From the NCBI GenBank assembly GCA_040387555.1, contig JAZKDO010000003.1:806001-870000 (forward strand): 64,000 nt of DNA, given 5' to 3'. The notes beneath the pieces are model-generated. The model was not told the origin of the DNA. It worked only from the letters and a program-made list of their open reading frames with translations, and made no database searches. Origin of the DNA: UBA4416 sp040387555 (GTDB lineage: Bacteria > Bacteroidota > Bacteroidia > B-17B0 > Aurantibacillaceae). This document shows positions 8,173-18,083 of this stretch, one piece after another; position 1 is the first letter of the stretch, and each line of letters opens with the position of its first letter. A program made the translations under genes and the position numbers.

Positions 8173-11049
8173 ATGACCACTGATAAATTTGTGTCCCGCC
8201 ACAACGGGCCTCGCGAAAATGAAATAAAACAAATGCTGGCTAAAATCGGCGTTTCATCCATTGATGAACTCATTAACCAAACGGTTCCTTCCGGTATCCG
8301 TTTAAAGCAACCTTTGCTTGTAGCACCTGCTATGAGCGAATATCAATATAGCAAGCACTTAAAAGCCTTAGGCAAAAAGAATAAAGTATTCCGTTCTTAT
8401 ATCGGCTTAGGGTATTATAATAATATTCTACCGGCTGTTATTCAACGTAACGTATTAGAAAATCCGGGTTGGTACACTGCCTATACGCCTTACCAGGCAG
8501 AGATCGCACAAGGCCGTTTGGAAGCTATTTTGAATTTCCAAACGATGGTGATGGACTTAACTGCCATGCCAATTGCCAATGCCTCTTTATTGGATGAAGC
8601 CACGGCGGCAGCAGAAGCGTTGTTCATGTTCTTCAGTCACCGTAGTAAAGAGAAAATAAAGAATGGTGGTAACAAGTTTTTTGTGAGTAACACCGTGTTT
8701 CCTCAAACCATTGATGTGGTAAGAACCCGTGCGGTGCCTTACCATATTGAATTGGTGATTGGTGATGCCATGACTGCCAAATTAGATGATTCTTATTTCG
8801 GTGCTTTGATCCAATACCCGGATATGAACGGGGAAGCGCATAACTGCAAAGTGTTTGTAGACGATGCACACTCTAAAGAAATTCAGGTGGCAGTAGCAAC
8901 TGATTTATTAGCCTTGGCTTTATTAACTCCTCCGGGCGAGTGGGGTGCCGACTGCGTAGTGGGTAACTCTCAGCGCTTTGGTGTGCCATTAGGTTACGGT
9001 GGTCCTCATGCAGCTTTCTTTACCTGTAAAGAAGATTATAAACGATTAATTCCGGGACGTATCATTGGAGTGTCGGTTGATACCGAAGGTAATCCTGCTT
9101 TGCGTATGGCTTTACAAACGCGTGAGCAACATATCAAACGTGATAAAGCAACTTCCAATATTTGTACTGCCCAAGCGCTATTAGCTATCATGGCTAGTAT
9201 GTATGCGGTGTATCACGGACAAGAAGGCATTAAAGCGATCGCCTCAGGTGTGCATAACGCAACAGGTTTTGTGGCTACTGAATTACAAAAATTAGGTTAC
9301 GAGATCAAAACGAAATTATATTTTGATACCATTGTGGTAGCGGTTGCTGATTCAAATAAAATCAAGTCTATTGCTGAAGGCAAAGAAATAAATTTCCGTT
9401 ACATTGATGGAAAACACGTTGGGATCTCTTTAGATCAAACGGTAGAAGAGAATGATGTGAATGATGTGATTGCTATTTTTGCGGAAGCAATGGGCAAGAC
9501 CTTCAATGCAGCTGATTGTAAAGATTGTAAATTAATTCATTCTTCTGATCTGAATCGTACGTCTGCTTTCTTAACGCATCCAACATTCAATACATATCAC
9601 AGTGAAAGCGACATGATGCGTTACATCAAACGTTTAGAGAATAAAGATCTGTCGTTGGTTCACTCCATGATCTCTTTAGGATCCTGTACCATGAAATTAA
9701 ATGCGGCTTCTGAATTACTGCCGATCACCTGGCCGGAATTCGCTAACATTCACCCCTTTGTGCCTTTGAACCAGGCACAGGGATATACAGAATTAATTGA
9801 ACAATTAAATAAAGACCTTTCTGAAATCACCGGTTTTGCACGCATGAGCTTTCAGCCAAATTCAGGGGCACAAGGTGAGTACGCAGGCTTAATGGTGATC
9901 AGGGCATATCATATTGCCAACGGACAAGCTCACAGAAATGTAGCGTTGATTCCTTCGTCGGCTCACGGTACCAATCCTGCATCTGCAGCAATGGCTGGTA
10001 TGCACATTGTGGTAACCAAGTGTGATGAAAAAGGAAACATCGATTTAATTGATTTAAGAGCGAAGGCAGAAATGCATAAGGATAATTTATCCTGCTTAAT
10101 GGTAACTTATCCTTCAACGCATGGTGTGTATGAAGAATCCATTACCGAGATCACGAAAATGATTCACGATAATGGTGGTTTAGTGTACATGGATGGAGCC
10201 AATATGAACGCGCAGGTTGGTTTAACTTCTCCCGGAAATATCGGGGCAGATGTATGTCACTTAAACCTGCATAAAACATTTGCTATTCCTCACGGTGGTG
10301 GAGGTCCTGGTATGGGGCCAATTGGCGTGGTAGAAAAATTAGTACCGTTCCTGCCTTCTCATACCATTGTGAATACCAGTGGTGATAAAGGAATCACAGC
10401 TGTTTCAGCAGCTCCTTATGGAAGCGCGTTGATCTTGTTGATCTCTTACGGGTATATTAAGATGTTAGGTAATGATGGTTTAAAACAGGCTACGGAGATG
10501 GCTATTTTAAATGCTAACTATATGAAAGAAATTTTATCTGGTAGCTACAAGATTTTATATACAGGAAAAAACGGACGTTGTGCTCATGAGATGATCCTGG
10601 ATTGCAACGATTTTAAAATGGCCTCCGGTGTTGAGGTAGCGGATATCGCTAAGCGTTTAATGGACTACGGTTTCCATGCGCCAACGGTTGCTTTCCCGGT
10701 GGTGAATACCTTAATGGTAGAACCAACAGAATCAGAATCAAAAGCGGAGTTGGATCGTTTTTGTGAAGCCATGATTTCTATCCGTAAGGAGATCAAAGAA
10801 ATTGAAGAAGGGAAGTTTGACAAAACAAACAACGTGATCAAGAATGCACCACATACCTGCAAATTGGTAGTGAGTGATGACTGGGACAAACCTTATAATC
10901 GTCAGAAAGCGGCTTACCCATTAACCTGGGTGCGTGATAATAAATTCTGGCCAAGCGTAGCCCGTGTGGATAATGCATACGGTGATAGAAACTTAGTATG
11001 TTCTTGTGCGCCAATTGAAGCGTATATGGAAGACGCAGTGAACGTTTAA
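8173..11049 (+). CDS. gcvP: Glycine dehydrogenase (decarboxylating), P-protein
   Basis: P-protein of the glycine cleavage system: PLP-dependent decarboxylation of glycine with transfer of the aminomethyl group to lipoyl-H-protein, in the cytoplasm. From the ATG at 8173 the product is 958 residues, the usual length, starting MTTDKFVSRHNGPRE as in relatives. An in-frame ATG at 8098 would add 25 unconserved basic residues and is less likely. The PLP-lysine motif LHKTFAIPHGGGGPG is present with Lys at about residue 701, as are the N-terminal half block FVSRHNGPRENEI and the C-terminal SVARVDNAYGDRN. Both halves of the single-chain bacterial form are complete. It stands alone with its own terminator; no glycine riboswitch was seen upstream. 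Codons look richer in G/C than in neighbouring genes, as in highly expressed genes. Confidence 0.97.
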   Translation: MTTDKFVSRHNGPRENEIKQMLAKIGVSSIDELINQTVPSGIRLKQPLLVAPAMSEYQYSKHLKALGKKNKVFRSYIGLGYYNNILPAVIQRNVLENPGWYTAYTPYQAEIAQGRLEAILNFQTMVMDLTAMPIANASLLDEATAAAEALFMFFSHRSKEKIKNGGNKFFVSNTVFPQTIDVVRTRAVPYHIELVIGDAMTAKLDDSYFGALIQYPDMNGEAHNCKVFVDDAHSKEIQVAVATDLLALALLTPPGEWGADCVVGNSQRFGVPLGYGGPHAAFFTCKEDYKRLIPGRIIGVSVDTEGNPALRMALQTREQHIKRDKATSNICTAQALLAIMASMYAVYHGQEGIKAIASGVHNATGFVATELQKLGYEIKTKLYFDTIVVAVADSNKIKSIAEGKEINFRYIDGKHVGISLDQTVEENDVNDVIAIFAEAMGKTFNAADCKDCKLIHSSDLNRTSAFLTHPTFNTYHSESDMMRYIKRLENKDLSLVHSMISLGSCTMKLNAASELLPITWPEFANIHPFVPLNQAQGYTELIEQLNKDLSEITGFARMSFQPNSGAQGEYAGLMVIRAYHIANGQAHRNVALIPSSAHGTNPASAAMAGMHIVVTKCDEKGNIDLIDLRAKAEMHKDNLSCLMVTYPSTHGVYEESITEITKMIHDNGGLVYMDGANMNAQVGLTSPGNIGADVCHLNLHKTFAIPHGGGGPGMGPIGVVEKLVPFLPSHTIVNTSGDKGITAVSAAPYGSALILLISYGYIKMLGNDGLKQATEMAILNANYMKEILSGSYKILYTGKNGRCAHEMILDCNDFKMASGVEVADIAKRLMDYGFHAPTVAFPVVNTLMVEPTESESKAELDRFCEAMISIRKEIKEIEEGKFDKTNNVIKNAPHTCKLVVSDDWDKPYNRQKAAYPLTWVRDNKFWPSVARVDNAYGDRNLVCSCAPIEAYMEDAVNV

Positions 11050-11070
11050 TATTAGTTTTTCTTAAAGATG

Positions 11071-11103
11071 AAAGTCCTTCACATCACGTGGAGGACTTTT
11101 TTT
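11071..11103 (+). terminator. Rho-independent terminator of gcvP
   Basis: Twelve-base arms AAAGTCCTTCAC (11071-11082) and GTGGAGGACTTT (11088-11099), with one G-T pair, close a five-base loop and end in T7. Confidence 0.88.
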
Positions 11104-11125
11104 ATGCGGTATCTTCTTAAATAAT

Positions 11126-11133
11126 TATATTTG
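11126..11133 (+). promoter_or_regulatory. Bacteroidota -7 box
   Basis: TATATTTG matches TAnnTTTG exactly, 13 bases before the ATG at 11147, implying a very short leader for the SpoIIE-type phosphatase. Confidence 0.5.
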
Positions 11134-11146
11134 ATAAATACAAATT

Positions 11147-13090
11147 ATGTCCAGGCTCTTATTTTTAACCATTTTGTGTTTTGTTTTCTTTGTTTCGCGT
11201 GGACAGAAGAATTCCCGTTTCGAATCACTAGTAGATTCCGCCAACAAATACGAAAATATTGATTGGAATTTATCCTATTCGTATGCTAAAATGGCAATGC
11301 AAAATAAGGATGTCAATTTTTCCTATGAAGATGTCATCAGCCTGAATACCATCTTTGATACTTACTATCAAAAGTTAAACATGTTGGATTCTGCGTTCAG
11401 CATCAATAAGCAATCTCTTAAACTGGCGACTGAACACAAGGATACCACACTGATCGCCTACAGTTTAAATAACATGGCAGGGATTTATGATCTCACCGGA
11501 AATTACCGTGTATCTATACAGATGTATAAAAAAGCGCTGGCTATTCTTGAAACTCTAAAAGATATTAAACAGATAGGCAATACTAACCATAATATGGCCA
11601 TTCCATATTCAAAACTAGAGCTTTATGATTCGGCCAAATATTATACGAGCATAGCCCTTCTCAATTATCAGAAAGTAAACGATTATTCAGGCATCGCTTT
11701 ATGCTATGATTCCTATGGTTCAGAGGCAGACAGGCTTGCCAATTACACAGAAGCTATTAAATTCTACAAAATGGAAATTGAGAATTTTAAAAAGGCAAAC
11801 GAAACTGCCAACCTTATTATTCCTTACCAGAATATTGCGGAAACTTATTTGAAAATTAAAGATTATACATCTTGCAAACAATACCTGGATTTGGCGATGA
11901 CACTAGCTATTGAGCTAGGTTCAAAAGTAGATATGTATGATGTGTCTAATACCTATGCAAAGTATTACGAGGCTACAGGTGACTATAAGACAGCAAACTT
12001 ATTTATGCGGCGCTACTATGAAGGAAAAGATACGATGATTAACAACCAGTTAAAGACTGAATTGTCGGATCAGAAAAGTGAGTTTGATAGGGAGAATTCG
12101 GAAATTATGCTGACGATTCAGAAATTAGAGGCAGAAAAAAACTTAAGATCCAAACAATCTCTTACCTGGGTATTAGTTCTTTCTTCTATGTTTTTTATTA
12201 TCGTGTTGATTTTATCAGTTAATAAATATAGGGCAAAGCAAAAATCTTTTGTTGAGTTAAATGAATATAAGAATCAATTGATATCTCAAAAAGAAAAAAT
12301 TGAGGAAACACAAAAAGAAATTATCGATAGTATTAATTACGCCAAACGAATCCAGTCAGCCATTATGCCAAAGGAAGAAGATGTGTTAATTTATTTTCCG
12401 GAAAGTTTTTTATTATACAAGCCTAAAAATATTGTTGCAGGTGATTTCTATTTTTTTGAAACGACTTCTACCCATGTTTTTTATGCGGCTGCTGATTGCA
12501 CGGGGCATGGTGTTCCGGGCGCATTGGTAAGTGTTATTTGTTCAAATGCTTTAACACGTTGTGTACATGAATTTAATCTGGTTGACCCAGGCAAAATACT
12601 GGATAAAACAAGAGAACTTGTGCTAAAAACGTTTCAGCGCAGTGGCGATAACGTAAAAGATGGAATGGATATCAGTTTATGCGTGTTTGAAATTGAAGAT
12701 CTTAAAAGTAATTCAACTATTTCAGTTAAATGGGCTGGAGCCAACAACACTTTATGGTATATTAATTTTATTCAGGAAGGGCCAGCACTTAAGAAAATTA
12801 AAGCCAATAAACAAGCCATTGGCCATAATGAGAACCAGCAACCCTATACAACCCATGATATTAAATTAAATAAAGGTGATATCCTGTATTTGTTTACAGA
12901 TGGTTATGCCGATCAATTTGGTGGCATCAAAGAGAAAAAATTTAAAGCAGCACATCTTGAAAAACACATTACAACTATTTGTACTAACAGCCTCCAGGAC
13001 CAGAAAATTCTGTTAGAAAAAAGTTTCAATCAGTGGATGGGTAACCTCGAACAAGTGGATGATGTTTGTGTAATTGGTATTCGCATTTAG
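11147..13090 (+). CDS. TPR sensor with SpoIIE-type serine phosphatase domain (copy 1)
   Basis: 647 residues. Signal peptide (about 1-20), then about six tetratricopeptide repeats (about 50-300), a single membrane helix at about 337-360, a coiled coil (about 365-395), and a SpoIIE/PP2C phosphatase domain to the end. Metal-binding acidic motifs are all present: VAGDFYFFE, AADCTGHGVPGA, DGMDISL, LFTDGYADQFGG and the terminal QVDDVCVIGI. The expected topology is TPRs outside and phosphatase in the cytoplasm, where relatives dephosphorylate anti-anti-sigma (STAS) proteins. The target here is unknown. A second protein of the same design lies 2.4 kb downstream (15528-17558). Convergent genes are absent; the next gene starts 178 bases on. 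Confidence 0.9.
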   Translation: MSRLLFLTILCFVFFVSRGQKNSRFESLVDSANKYENIDWNLSYSYAKMAMQNKDVNFSYEDVISLNTIFDTYYQKLNMLDSAFSINKQSLKLATEHKDTTLIAYSLNNMAGIYDLTGNYRVSIQMYKKALAILETLKDIKQIGNTNHNMAIPYSKLELYDSAKYYTSIALLNYQKVNDYSGIALCYDSYGSEADRLANYTEAIKFYKMEIENFKKANETANLIIPYQNIAETYLKIKDYTSCKQYLDLAMTLAIELGSKVDMYDVSNTYAKYYEATGDYKTANLFMRRYYEGKDTMINNQLKTELSDQKSEFDRENSEIMLTIQKLEAEKNLRSKQSLTWVLVLSSMFFIIVLILSVNKYRAKQKSFVELNEYKNQLISQKEKIEETQKEIIDSINYAKRIQSAIMPKEEDVLIYFPESFLLYKPKNIVAGDFYFFETTSTHVFYAAADCTGHGVPGALVSVICSNALTRCVHEFNLVDPGKILDKTRELVLKTFQRSGDNVKDGMDISLCVFEIEDLKSNSTISVKWAGANNTLWYINFIQEGPALKKIKANKQAIGHNENQQPYTTHDIKLNKGDILYLFTDGYADQFGGIKEKKFKAAHLEKHITTICTNSLQDQKILLEKSFNQWMGNLEQVDDVCVIGIRI

Positions 13091-13268
13091 GGCTTGTTAG
13101 TTAAACCTCCTTTTTTTAATTCATTTTTAATATAAATTAATTCTACATTTTTTCAAAGTGCTTTGTCTGTTTTAACAATTTTAAAACCGGATGTTATAAA
13201 CAGATTTTGCGGGTATCTTTTAGCTAAAGAGTAGATGTAATTTCCCCTTTATTCTGTTTCTTTGTAAT

Positions 13269-14093
13269 ATGTCCTTATTTATCTCCTCTCTTAATTCCGG
13301 CAGCAATGGTAACTGTTATTATGTTGGTAACAGCAGGGAAGCTGTTTTGGTAGATGTAGGGATTTCGTGCAAAGAAGTGGAGAAAAGAATGTTGCGCTCA
13401 GGGCTATCAATGGATAAAGTTAAAGCAATCTTTATTTCACATGAGCACAGTGATCATATAAAAGGTGTACAGGTATTATCAAAAAAATATAAGCTTCCGG
13501 TTTACATTACCCCACTCACTTTAAAAAATTCGCAGCTTCTTCTGGAGGCGAATTTAGTGAACACATTTAAAGAGTATGAAGGTGTAAAAGTTGGAGAGTT
13601 ATCCGTTATCCCATTTCCAAAGCTTCATGATGCTTCTGATCCTTATAGTTTTATTGTAGAGGGGAACGGAGTGAAAATTGGCGTTTTAACGGATATAGGC
13701 TCATCGTGTCACCATGTTATTGAAAATTTCAAGCAATGTCACGCTGCTTTTTTGGAAGCGAATTATGATGAAGCATTGTTAGAAGTCGGTTATTATCCTT
13801 ATTATTTAAAACAACGGATCCGCAGTGATAAAGGCCATTTATCAAATAAACAGGCGCTGGAATTATTTGTTAACCATAAACCTGAGTTCATGAGCCTGGT
13901 TATTTTATCACATTTATCAAAAGACAACAATTGTCCAATCCTAGCCAAAGATTTGTTTTCGAAACATGCAAATCAAACCCAGATCGTTGTAGCATCCCGT
14001 TTACAGGAAACGGAAGTGTTTCAAATTTCTAATACTCCTTTGGCTGAAGTGCCAGTTTACTCAAAAACTGTAATTCAAACGTCTTTATTTTAA
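13269..14093 (+). CDS. MBL-fold metallo-hydrolase, YycJ/WalJ type
   Basis: 274 residues, cytoplasmic, no signal. The N-terminus SLNSGSNGNCYYVG and VDVGISCKEVEKR are characteristic of the YycJ/WalJ branch of the metallo-beta-lactamase superfamily, and the metal motif HEHSDH is at residues 58-63. FPKLHDA and VGVLTDIG-like blocks (VKIGVLTDIGSSC, ILSHLSKDN) complete the metal sites. Relatives are linked to the WalRK cell-envelope regulon in Firmicutes and may be DNA exonucleases; the substrate here is unknown. It starts 22 bases ahead of the MFS gene, with which it probably forms a two-gene unit. Confidence 0.9.
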   Translation: MSLFISSLNSGSNGNCYYVGNSREAVLVDVGISCKEVEKRMLRSGLSMDKVKAIFISHEHSDHIKGVQVLSKKYKLPVYITPLTLKNSQLLLEANLVNTFKEYEGVKVGELSVIPFPKLHDASDPYSFIVEGNGVKIGVLTDIGSSCHHVIENFKQCHAAFLEANYDEALLEVGYYPYYLKQRIRSDKGHLSNKQALELFVNHKPEFMSLVILSHLSKDNNCPILAKDLFSKHANQTQIVVASRLQETEVFQISNTPLAEVPVYSKTVIQTSLF

Positions 14094-14115
14094 GTAATTT
14101 TGCGCTTTGTGAATT

Positions 14116-15321
14116 ATGATAGGGCGTACTATTTCCTTGTATAAAATTTCTTTCACCGGCCTTTCCCGAGAGTCGTGGTTATTGTCTTTTATCATGCTTA
14201 TCAATAGGAGTGGAACTATGGTTTTGCCGTTTATGACTTTATATCTTACCGGCAAAGAATTACATAGAAGTTTAAGTGAAGCAGGTTTCGTGATGGCTAT
14301 GTTTGGCTTTGGATCGATTGTCGGCGCTTATTTTGGCGGCAAATTTTCTGATAAAGTAGGGTTTTATAAAGTGCAATTGTTCGCCCTTTTGAGCGGAGGT
14401 TGTATGTTTGTAATTCTCGGCCAGCTAAAATCATACCCACTTATTTGCATGGCAACTTTTCTCCTGAGTATGGTAAATGAAGCGTTCCGTCCTGCTAATT
14501 CCTCTGCCATCGCTTTTTACAGTACCGCAGAAAACCGGACAAGGTCATATTCTTTAAACCGTCTTTCTATTAATTTAGGCTGGGCAGTTGGTGCTTCTAT
14601 CGGTGGATTAATTGCAGCGTATGATTATGAGATGCTTTTTTGGGTTGATGGGATAACAAATTTATTGGCTGCTTTTTTGTTGTTCACTTTTTTAAAGCCA
14701 GCTGTTCTAAAGAAAAAAGAAAAAGTTCTAACTGAAGAGATGCCTGAGACAATTTCGGCCTACAAGGATAAAACCTATTTTGCATTCCTGTTATACATGA
14801 CTCTGTTTTCACTCTGTTTTGTTCAGTTATTTACAACCATCCCAAAATATTTCCGGGATAATCTCTTGCTCAATGAAAAATACATTGGGCTCATGATGGC
14901 GGTTAACGGGATTATTATAGTTGCCATTGAAATGGTAATGGTTTATACTCTAGAGAAAAAAAACCGTGGCATAACTTACATCGTGATTGGTGTGATGATG
15001 TGTGCGTTGTCTTTTTTATCCTTACTTCTTCCTGGTAATCCTAAATACATTGCCTTACTGATGATTTTATTTATTTCTTTCGGAGAAATTATGGCTATGC
15101 CTTTTATGACCACCTTTTGGATCCAGAGAACCAATGACCAAAATCGCGGACAATATGCAGCGCTATATACTATTTCATGGGGATTAGGAAATACACTTGG
15201 GCCCTTTCTTTGTTCTGCGTTAGTAGACGCCTCAAATTTTACAGTAGAATTTGTTGCCTTGGGTTTTATTTTATTATGTTCGGCTTATGGCTTCTATTCA
15301 TTAGGTAAAAAGAGTAAGTAA
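14116..15321 (+). CDS. MFS transporter
   Basis: 401 residues with about 12 hydrophobic helices in two six-helix halves joined by a charged loop (KPAVLKKKEKVLTEEMPE, about 195-212). The loop 2-3 signature GAYFGGKFSDKVGFYKV matches the MFS motif G-x3-D-R/K-x-G-R/K. The product is an inner-membrane secondary transporter, resembling MDR-type MFS permeases (YttB/MdtH-like). The substrate cannot be inferred. It sits 22 bases after the MBL-fold hydrolase gene and is probably co-transcribed with it. Confidence 0.9.
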   Translation: MIGRTISLYKISFTGLSRESWLLSFIMLINRSGTMVLPFMTLYLTGKELHRSLSEAGFVMAMFGFGSIVGAYFGGKFSDKVGFYKVQLFALLSGGCMFVILGQLKSYPLICMATFLLSMVNEAFRPANSSAIAFYSTAENRTRSYSLNRLSINLGWAVGASIGGLIAAYDYEMLFWVDGITNLLAAFLLFTFLKPAVLKKKEKVLTEEMPETISAYKDKTYFAFLLYMTLFSLCFVQLFTTIPKYFRDNLLLNEKYIGLMMAVNGIIIVAIEMVMVYTLEKKNRGITYIVIGVMMCALSFLSLLLPGNPKYIALLMILFISFGEIMAMPFMTTFWIQRTNDQNRGQYAALYTISWGLGNTLGPFLCSALVDASNFTVEFVALGFILLCSAYGFYSLGKKSK

Positions 15322-15489
15322 ACATTTTGGAGGTTTTTTTGGAACTTAGTTTGATGAAAGCTTAATTAACAATTTTCTCATCACCATTTCAATAATGCGA
15401 TGAGTTTTGTTTCCAAACTCCGGATTATGCGTGACGCCTCATTCTTATGTAGAGTGGTACATCCTTATACATAAGTAATCTTTTGGTAG

Positions 15490-15497
15490 TATTTTTG
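15490..15497 (+). promoter_or_regulatory. Bacteroidota -7 box
   Basis: TATTTTTG matches TAnnTTTG exactly, 30 bases before the ATG of the second SpoIIE-type phosphatase. Confidence 0.5.
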
Positions 15498-15527
15498 CAA
15501 AATATATATTAATTTCAAACTCCATTT

Positions 15528-17558
15528 ATGAAACGTGGGCTTGTAATATTTCTTGTTTTATTGTCAGGCTTTTTAAAAGCTCAGGCAGTTTTGCCCTCAG
15601 ATAGTTTGATATTAAAAGCCAAGAAGGCTTATCAGAACGATCCCGTTAAAGGTTTTGAGTACTCCACTCAGGCTCTGGCGAAAGCGATCCAAGAAGGTTC
15701 AGAACTCAATACAGGAATGGCTTACGAAATGCTGGGTATTTCTTTCGATTACCTGGGACAGCTTGATTCTGCACTTGTTTATTTTGATAAATCGATCGAG
15801 ATATTAAAGAATCAAAAAAATAAAATTTTCCTGGCCCGAACTTTTACCTCGAAAGCAAATAGTCTGTTTTTATTAAATAAAAACAAAGAAGCCTTAATGT
15901 ATTATACGAAGGCTTCTGAACTTTTTAAAGCCATCAAAAGTCCAATGGACGAAGCTTCAGCGATTATGGGAATAGCGAATGTCTATTCCAATATGAAATC
16001 CTATAACCTTGCTTTAAAATATTATGATCAGGTATTGGCTTTTTATGTTGATAGGAAAGATTCTTCTTACATTTCTTATATACTCACAAATATTTCGGAA
16101 GTATATGCAGAAATGAAGCTGTTCGATAAGGAGCTGGATTACCAACGAAGATCATTGACTATAAAAGAAAATTTGAAAGACGATTATGGACTCGTGTATT
16201 CTTACACCAATATGTCGGGACTGATGTTAAAAGAAAATAAAAAAGACTCAGCTTTATATTTTGCGCATAAGTCCATCGAAACATCTAATAAAATCAATAA
16301 CCAGGAATTTCTCACATCTTCCTATCAGGCTCTAGCCGATGTGTATTACCACTTCAATCAACATAAAGAAGCTGTTAAATTTTACCAGATGGCATTAGAC
16401 ATTGCAAAGAAGCTTAAAAATTCCAAAACAGAGTCGGCTATTTTAAGGGTTATGGCTGATGCTCAAATTAAATCAGGAGATCATATTGGTGGGTCGCAAT
16501 CCCTTTTAAAATTCATTGCTATTAATGATAGTGTGAACAGTGTGGAGATGCAAAAATCTTTTAATGAATTGCAGACACAATATGAAACCGATAAAAAGGA
16601 AAAAGAAATTTCCTTATTGAATGAAAGAGATAAAAAACGACAAGTGGTGATTTATTCCATCGTTGCCTTAAGTCTATTATTAGGGCTCTTGTCGTTTGTT
16701 TTATTTAACCGTTTTCGGTTAAAAAAACGAACCGCTAATGAACTGGAAGTTCGAAATAATGAAATTTTGCTCCAAAAACATATCATCGAAGAAAAACAAA
16801 AAGAAATAACAGATAGTATTCACTATGCTAAGCGAATTCAAAACACATTGCTGGTACATAAGGAGTTCATTAATAGATTCATCCCCGAGAATTTTATCTT
16901 ATTTAAGCCTAAAGATATTGTGAGCGGCGATTTTTACTGGGCTACCGAGTATAACAATAAGTTTTACCTCGCTATTTGTGATAGTACGGGGCATGGTGTG
17001 CCTGGGGCTTTTATGAGCTTGTTGAATATTGGTTTCCTCAGTGAGGCGATCAAAGAAAAAAATATTCTTGAACCGAATAAGATTTTTGATTATGTGAGAC
17101 AGCGTTTGATAGATAGCATTGGTGGCGATGGGCAAAAAGATGGAATGGATGCCATTCTAATATGTATTGATCTACAAACAAACGGTCCGGGAGCTTTAAG
17201 AACAATTCGTTATGTTGCAGCTAATAATCAACCTATCTTAATTAAAGACGGACAAATAATTGGGCTATCGAAAGATAAAATGCCAGTAGGCCAGGGAGAG
17301 CGGAAAGAAGATTTTGTTTTGCATACCATTGAGTATAATCCAGGTGATCTCTTGTATCTCTATACAGATGGATTTGCTGATCAGTTTGGCGGACAAAAAG
17401 GGAAGAAATTTAAGTATAAATCACTGAACAATTATTTATTAACGGTTTCTAAAATGTCTATGCAAGACCAACATTTAAAACTTGATCATTTGTTTGATCA
17501 ATGGAAAGGCAACCTGGAACAAGTAGATGACGTTTGTATTGTTGGAATTAAATTATAG
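15528..17558 (+). CDS. TPR sensor with SpoIIE-type serine phosphatase domain (copy 2)
   Basis: 676 residues with the same architecture as the protein at 11147-13090: signal peptide (to about residue 19, LKAQA), six or seven TPRs (about 45-335), a membrane helix at about 372-394, a coiled coil, and a SpoIIE/PP2C domain. Acidic motifs are intact: VSGDFYWA, ICDSTGHGVPGA, DGMDAILI, LYTDGFADQFGG and QVDDVCIVGI. The coiled-coil junction (EKQKEITDSIHYAKRIQ) is nearly identical to copy 1. It should convert an extracytoplasmic signal into cytoplasmic serine/threonine dephosphorylation. idi follows after only 21 bases, so it is probably transcribed from the same promoter, a functional link that cannot be explained from sequence. 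Confidence 0.9.
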   Translation: MKRGLVIFLVLLSGFLKAQAVLPSDSLILKAKKAYQNDPVKGFEYSTQALAKAIQEGSELNTGMAYEMLGISFDYLGQLDSALVYFDKSIEILKNQKNKIFLARTFTSKANSLFLLNKNKEALMYYTKASELFKAIKSPMDEASAIMGIANVYSNMKSYNLALKYYDQVLAFYVDRKDSSYISYILTNISEVYAEMKLFDKELDYQRRSLTIKENLKDDYGLVYSYTNMSGLMLKENKKDSALYFAHKSIETSNKINNQEFLTSSYQALADVYYHFNQHKEAVKFYQMALDIAKKLKNSKTESAILRVMADAQIKSGDHIGGSQSLLKFIAINDSVNSVEMQKSFNELQTQYETDKKEKEISLLNERDKKRQVVIYSIVALSLLLGLLSFVLFNRFRLKKRTANELEVRNNEILLQKHIIEEKQKEITDSIHYAKRIQNTLLVHKEFINRFIPENFILFKPKDIVSGDFYWATEYNNKFYLAICDSTGHGVPGAFMSLLNIGFLSEAIKEKNILEPNKIFDYVRQRLIDSIGGDGQKDGMDAILICIDLQTNGPGALRTIRYVAANNQPILIKDGQIIGLSKDKMPVGQGERKEDFVLHTIEYNPGDLLYLYTDGFADQFGGQKGKKFKYKSLNNYLLTVSKMSMQDQHLKLDHLFDQWKGNLEQVDDVCIVGIKL

Positions 17559-17579
17559 GAATTGAAATAGTAAAAAAAT

Positions 17580-18083
17580 ATGTCCGAAGAATATGTGATT
17601 TTAGTTGATGAGAACGACAATGAAATTGGCGTGATGGAAAAAATGCAGGCGCACCGGGAAGGTGTATTGCACCGTGCTTTTTCTGTTTTTATCTTTAATG
17701 ATAAAAACGAATTATTGTTACAGCAACGGGCTTTATCAAAATACCATAGCGGCGGCTTGTGGACCAATACCTGTTGTTCTCATCCTCGCCCCAATGAAAC
17801 AATAAAGGACGCCGCACATCGAAGGTTGTTTGAAGAAATGGGAATGAGTTGCGAACTAAAAATCAAAACTAATTTCATTTATAAAACCCCTTTCGAAAAT
17901 GGGCTAACAGAACACGAATTGGATTACGTTTTAACAGGTAACACCAATAAAGATCCTCTCATCAATAAAGAAGAGGTGGAAAATTTTAGATGGATTTCTG
18001 TGACCGATTTAAAAGAGGATATTGCATTATATCCTGATAGGTATACTTCCTGGTTTAAGATTGTTATGAAAGAAGTTTTTTAA
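17580..18083 (+). CDS. idi: Isopentenyl-diphosphate delta-isomerase, type I
   Basis: 167 residues. Interconverts IPP and DMAPP for isoprenoid synthesis (quinones, undecaprenyl carriers, carotenoids). A Nudix fold with the type I active site is present: LWTNTCCSHPRP holds the catalytic Cys, AHRRLFEEMGM is the Nudix-box helix, and LTEHELDYV carries the catalytic Glu. It starts 21 bases after the SpoIIE gene stop and its own stop codon overlaps, by four bases, that of the convergent gene on the minus strand. No terminator separates them. Confidence 0.95.
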   Translation: MSEEYVILVDENDNEIGVMEKMQAHREGVLHRAFSVFIFNDKNELLLQQRALSKYHSGGLWTNTCCSHPRPNETIKDAAHRRLFEEMGMSCELKIKTNFIYKTPFENGLTEHELDYVLTGNTNKDPLINKEEVENFRWISVTDLKEDIALYPDRYTSWFKIVMKEVF

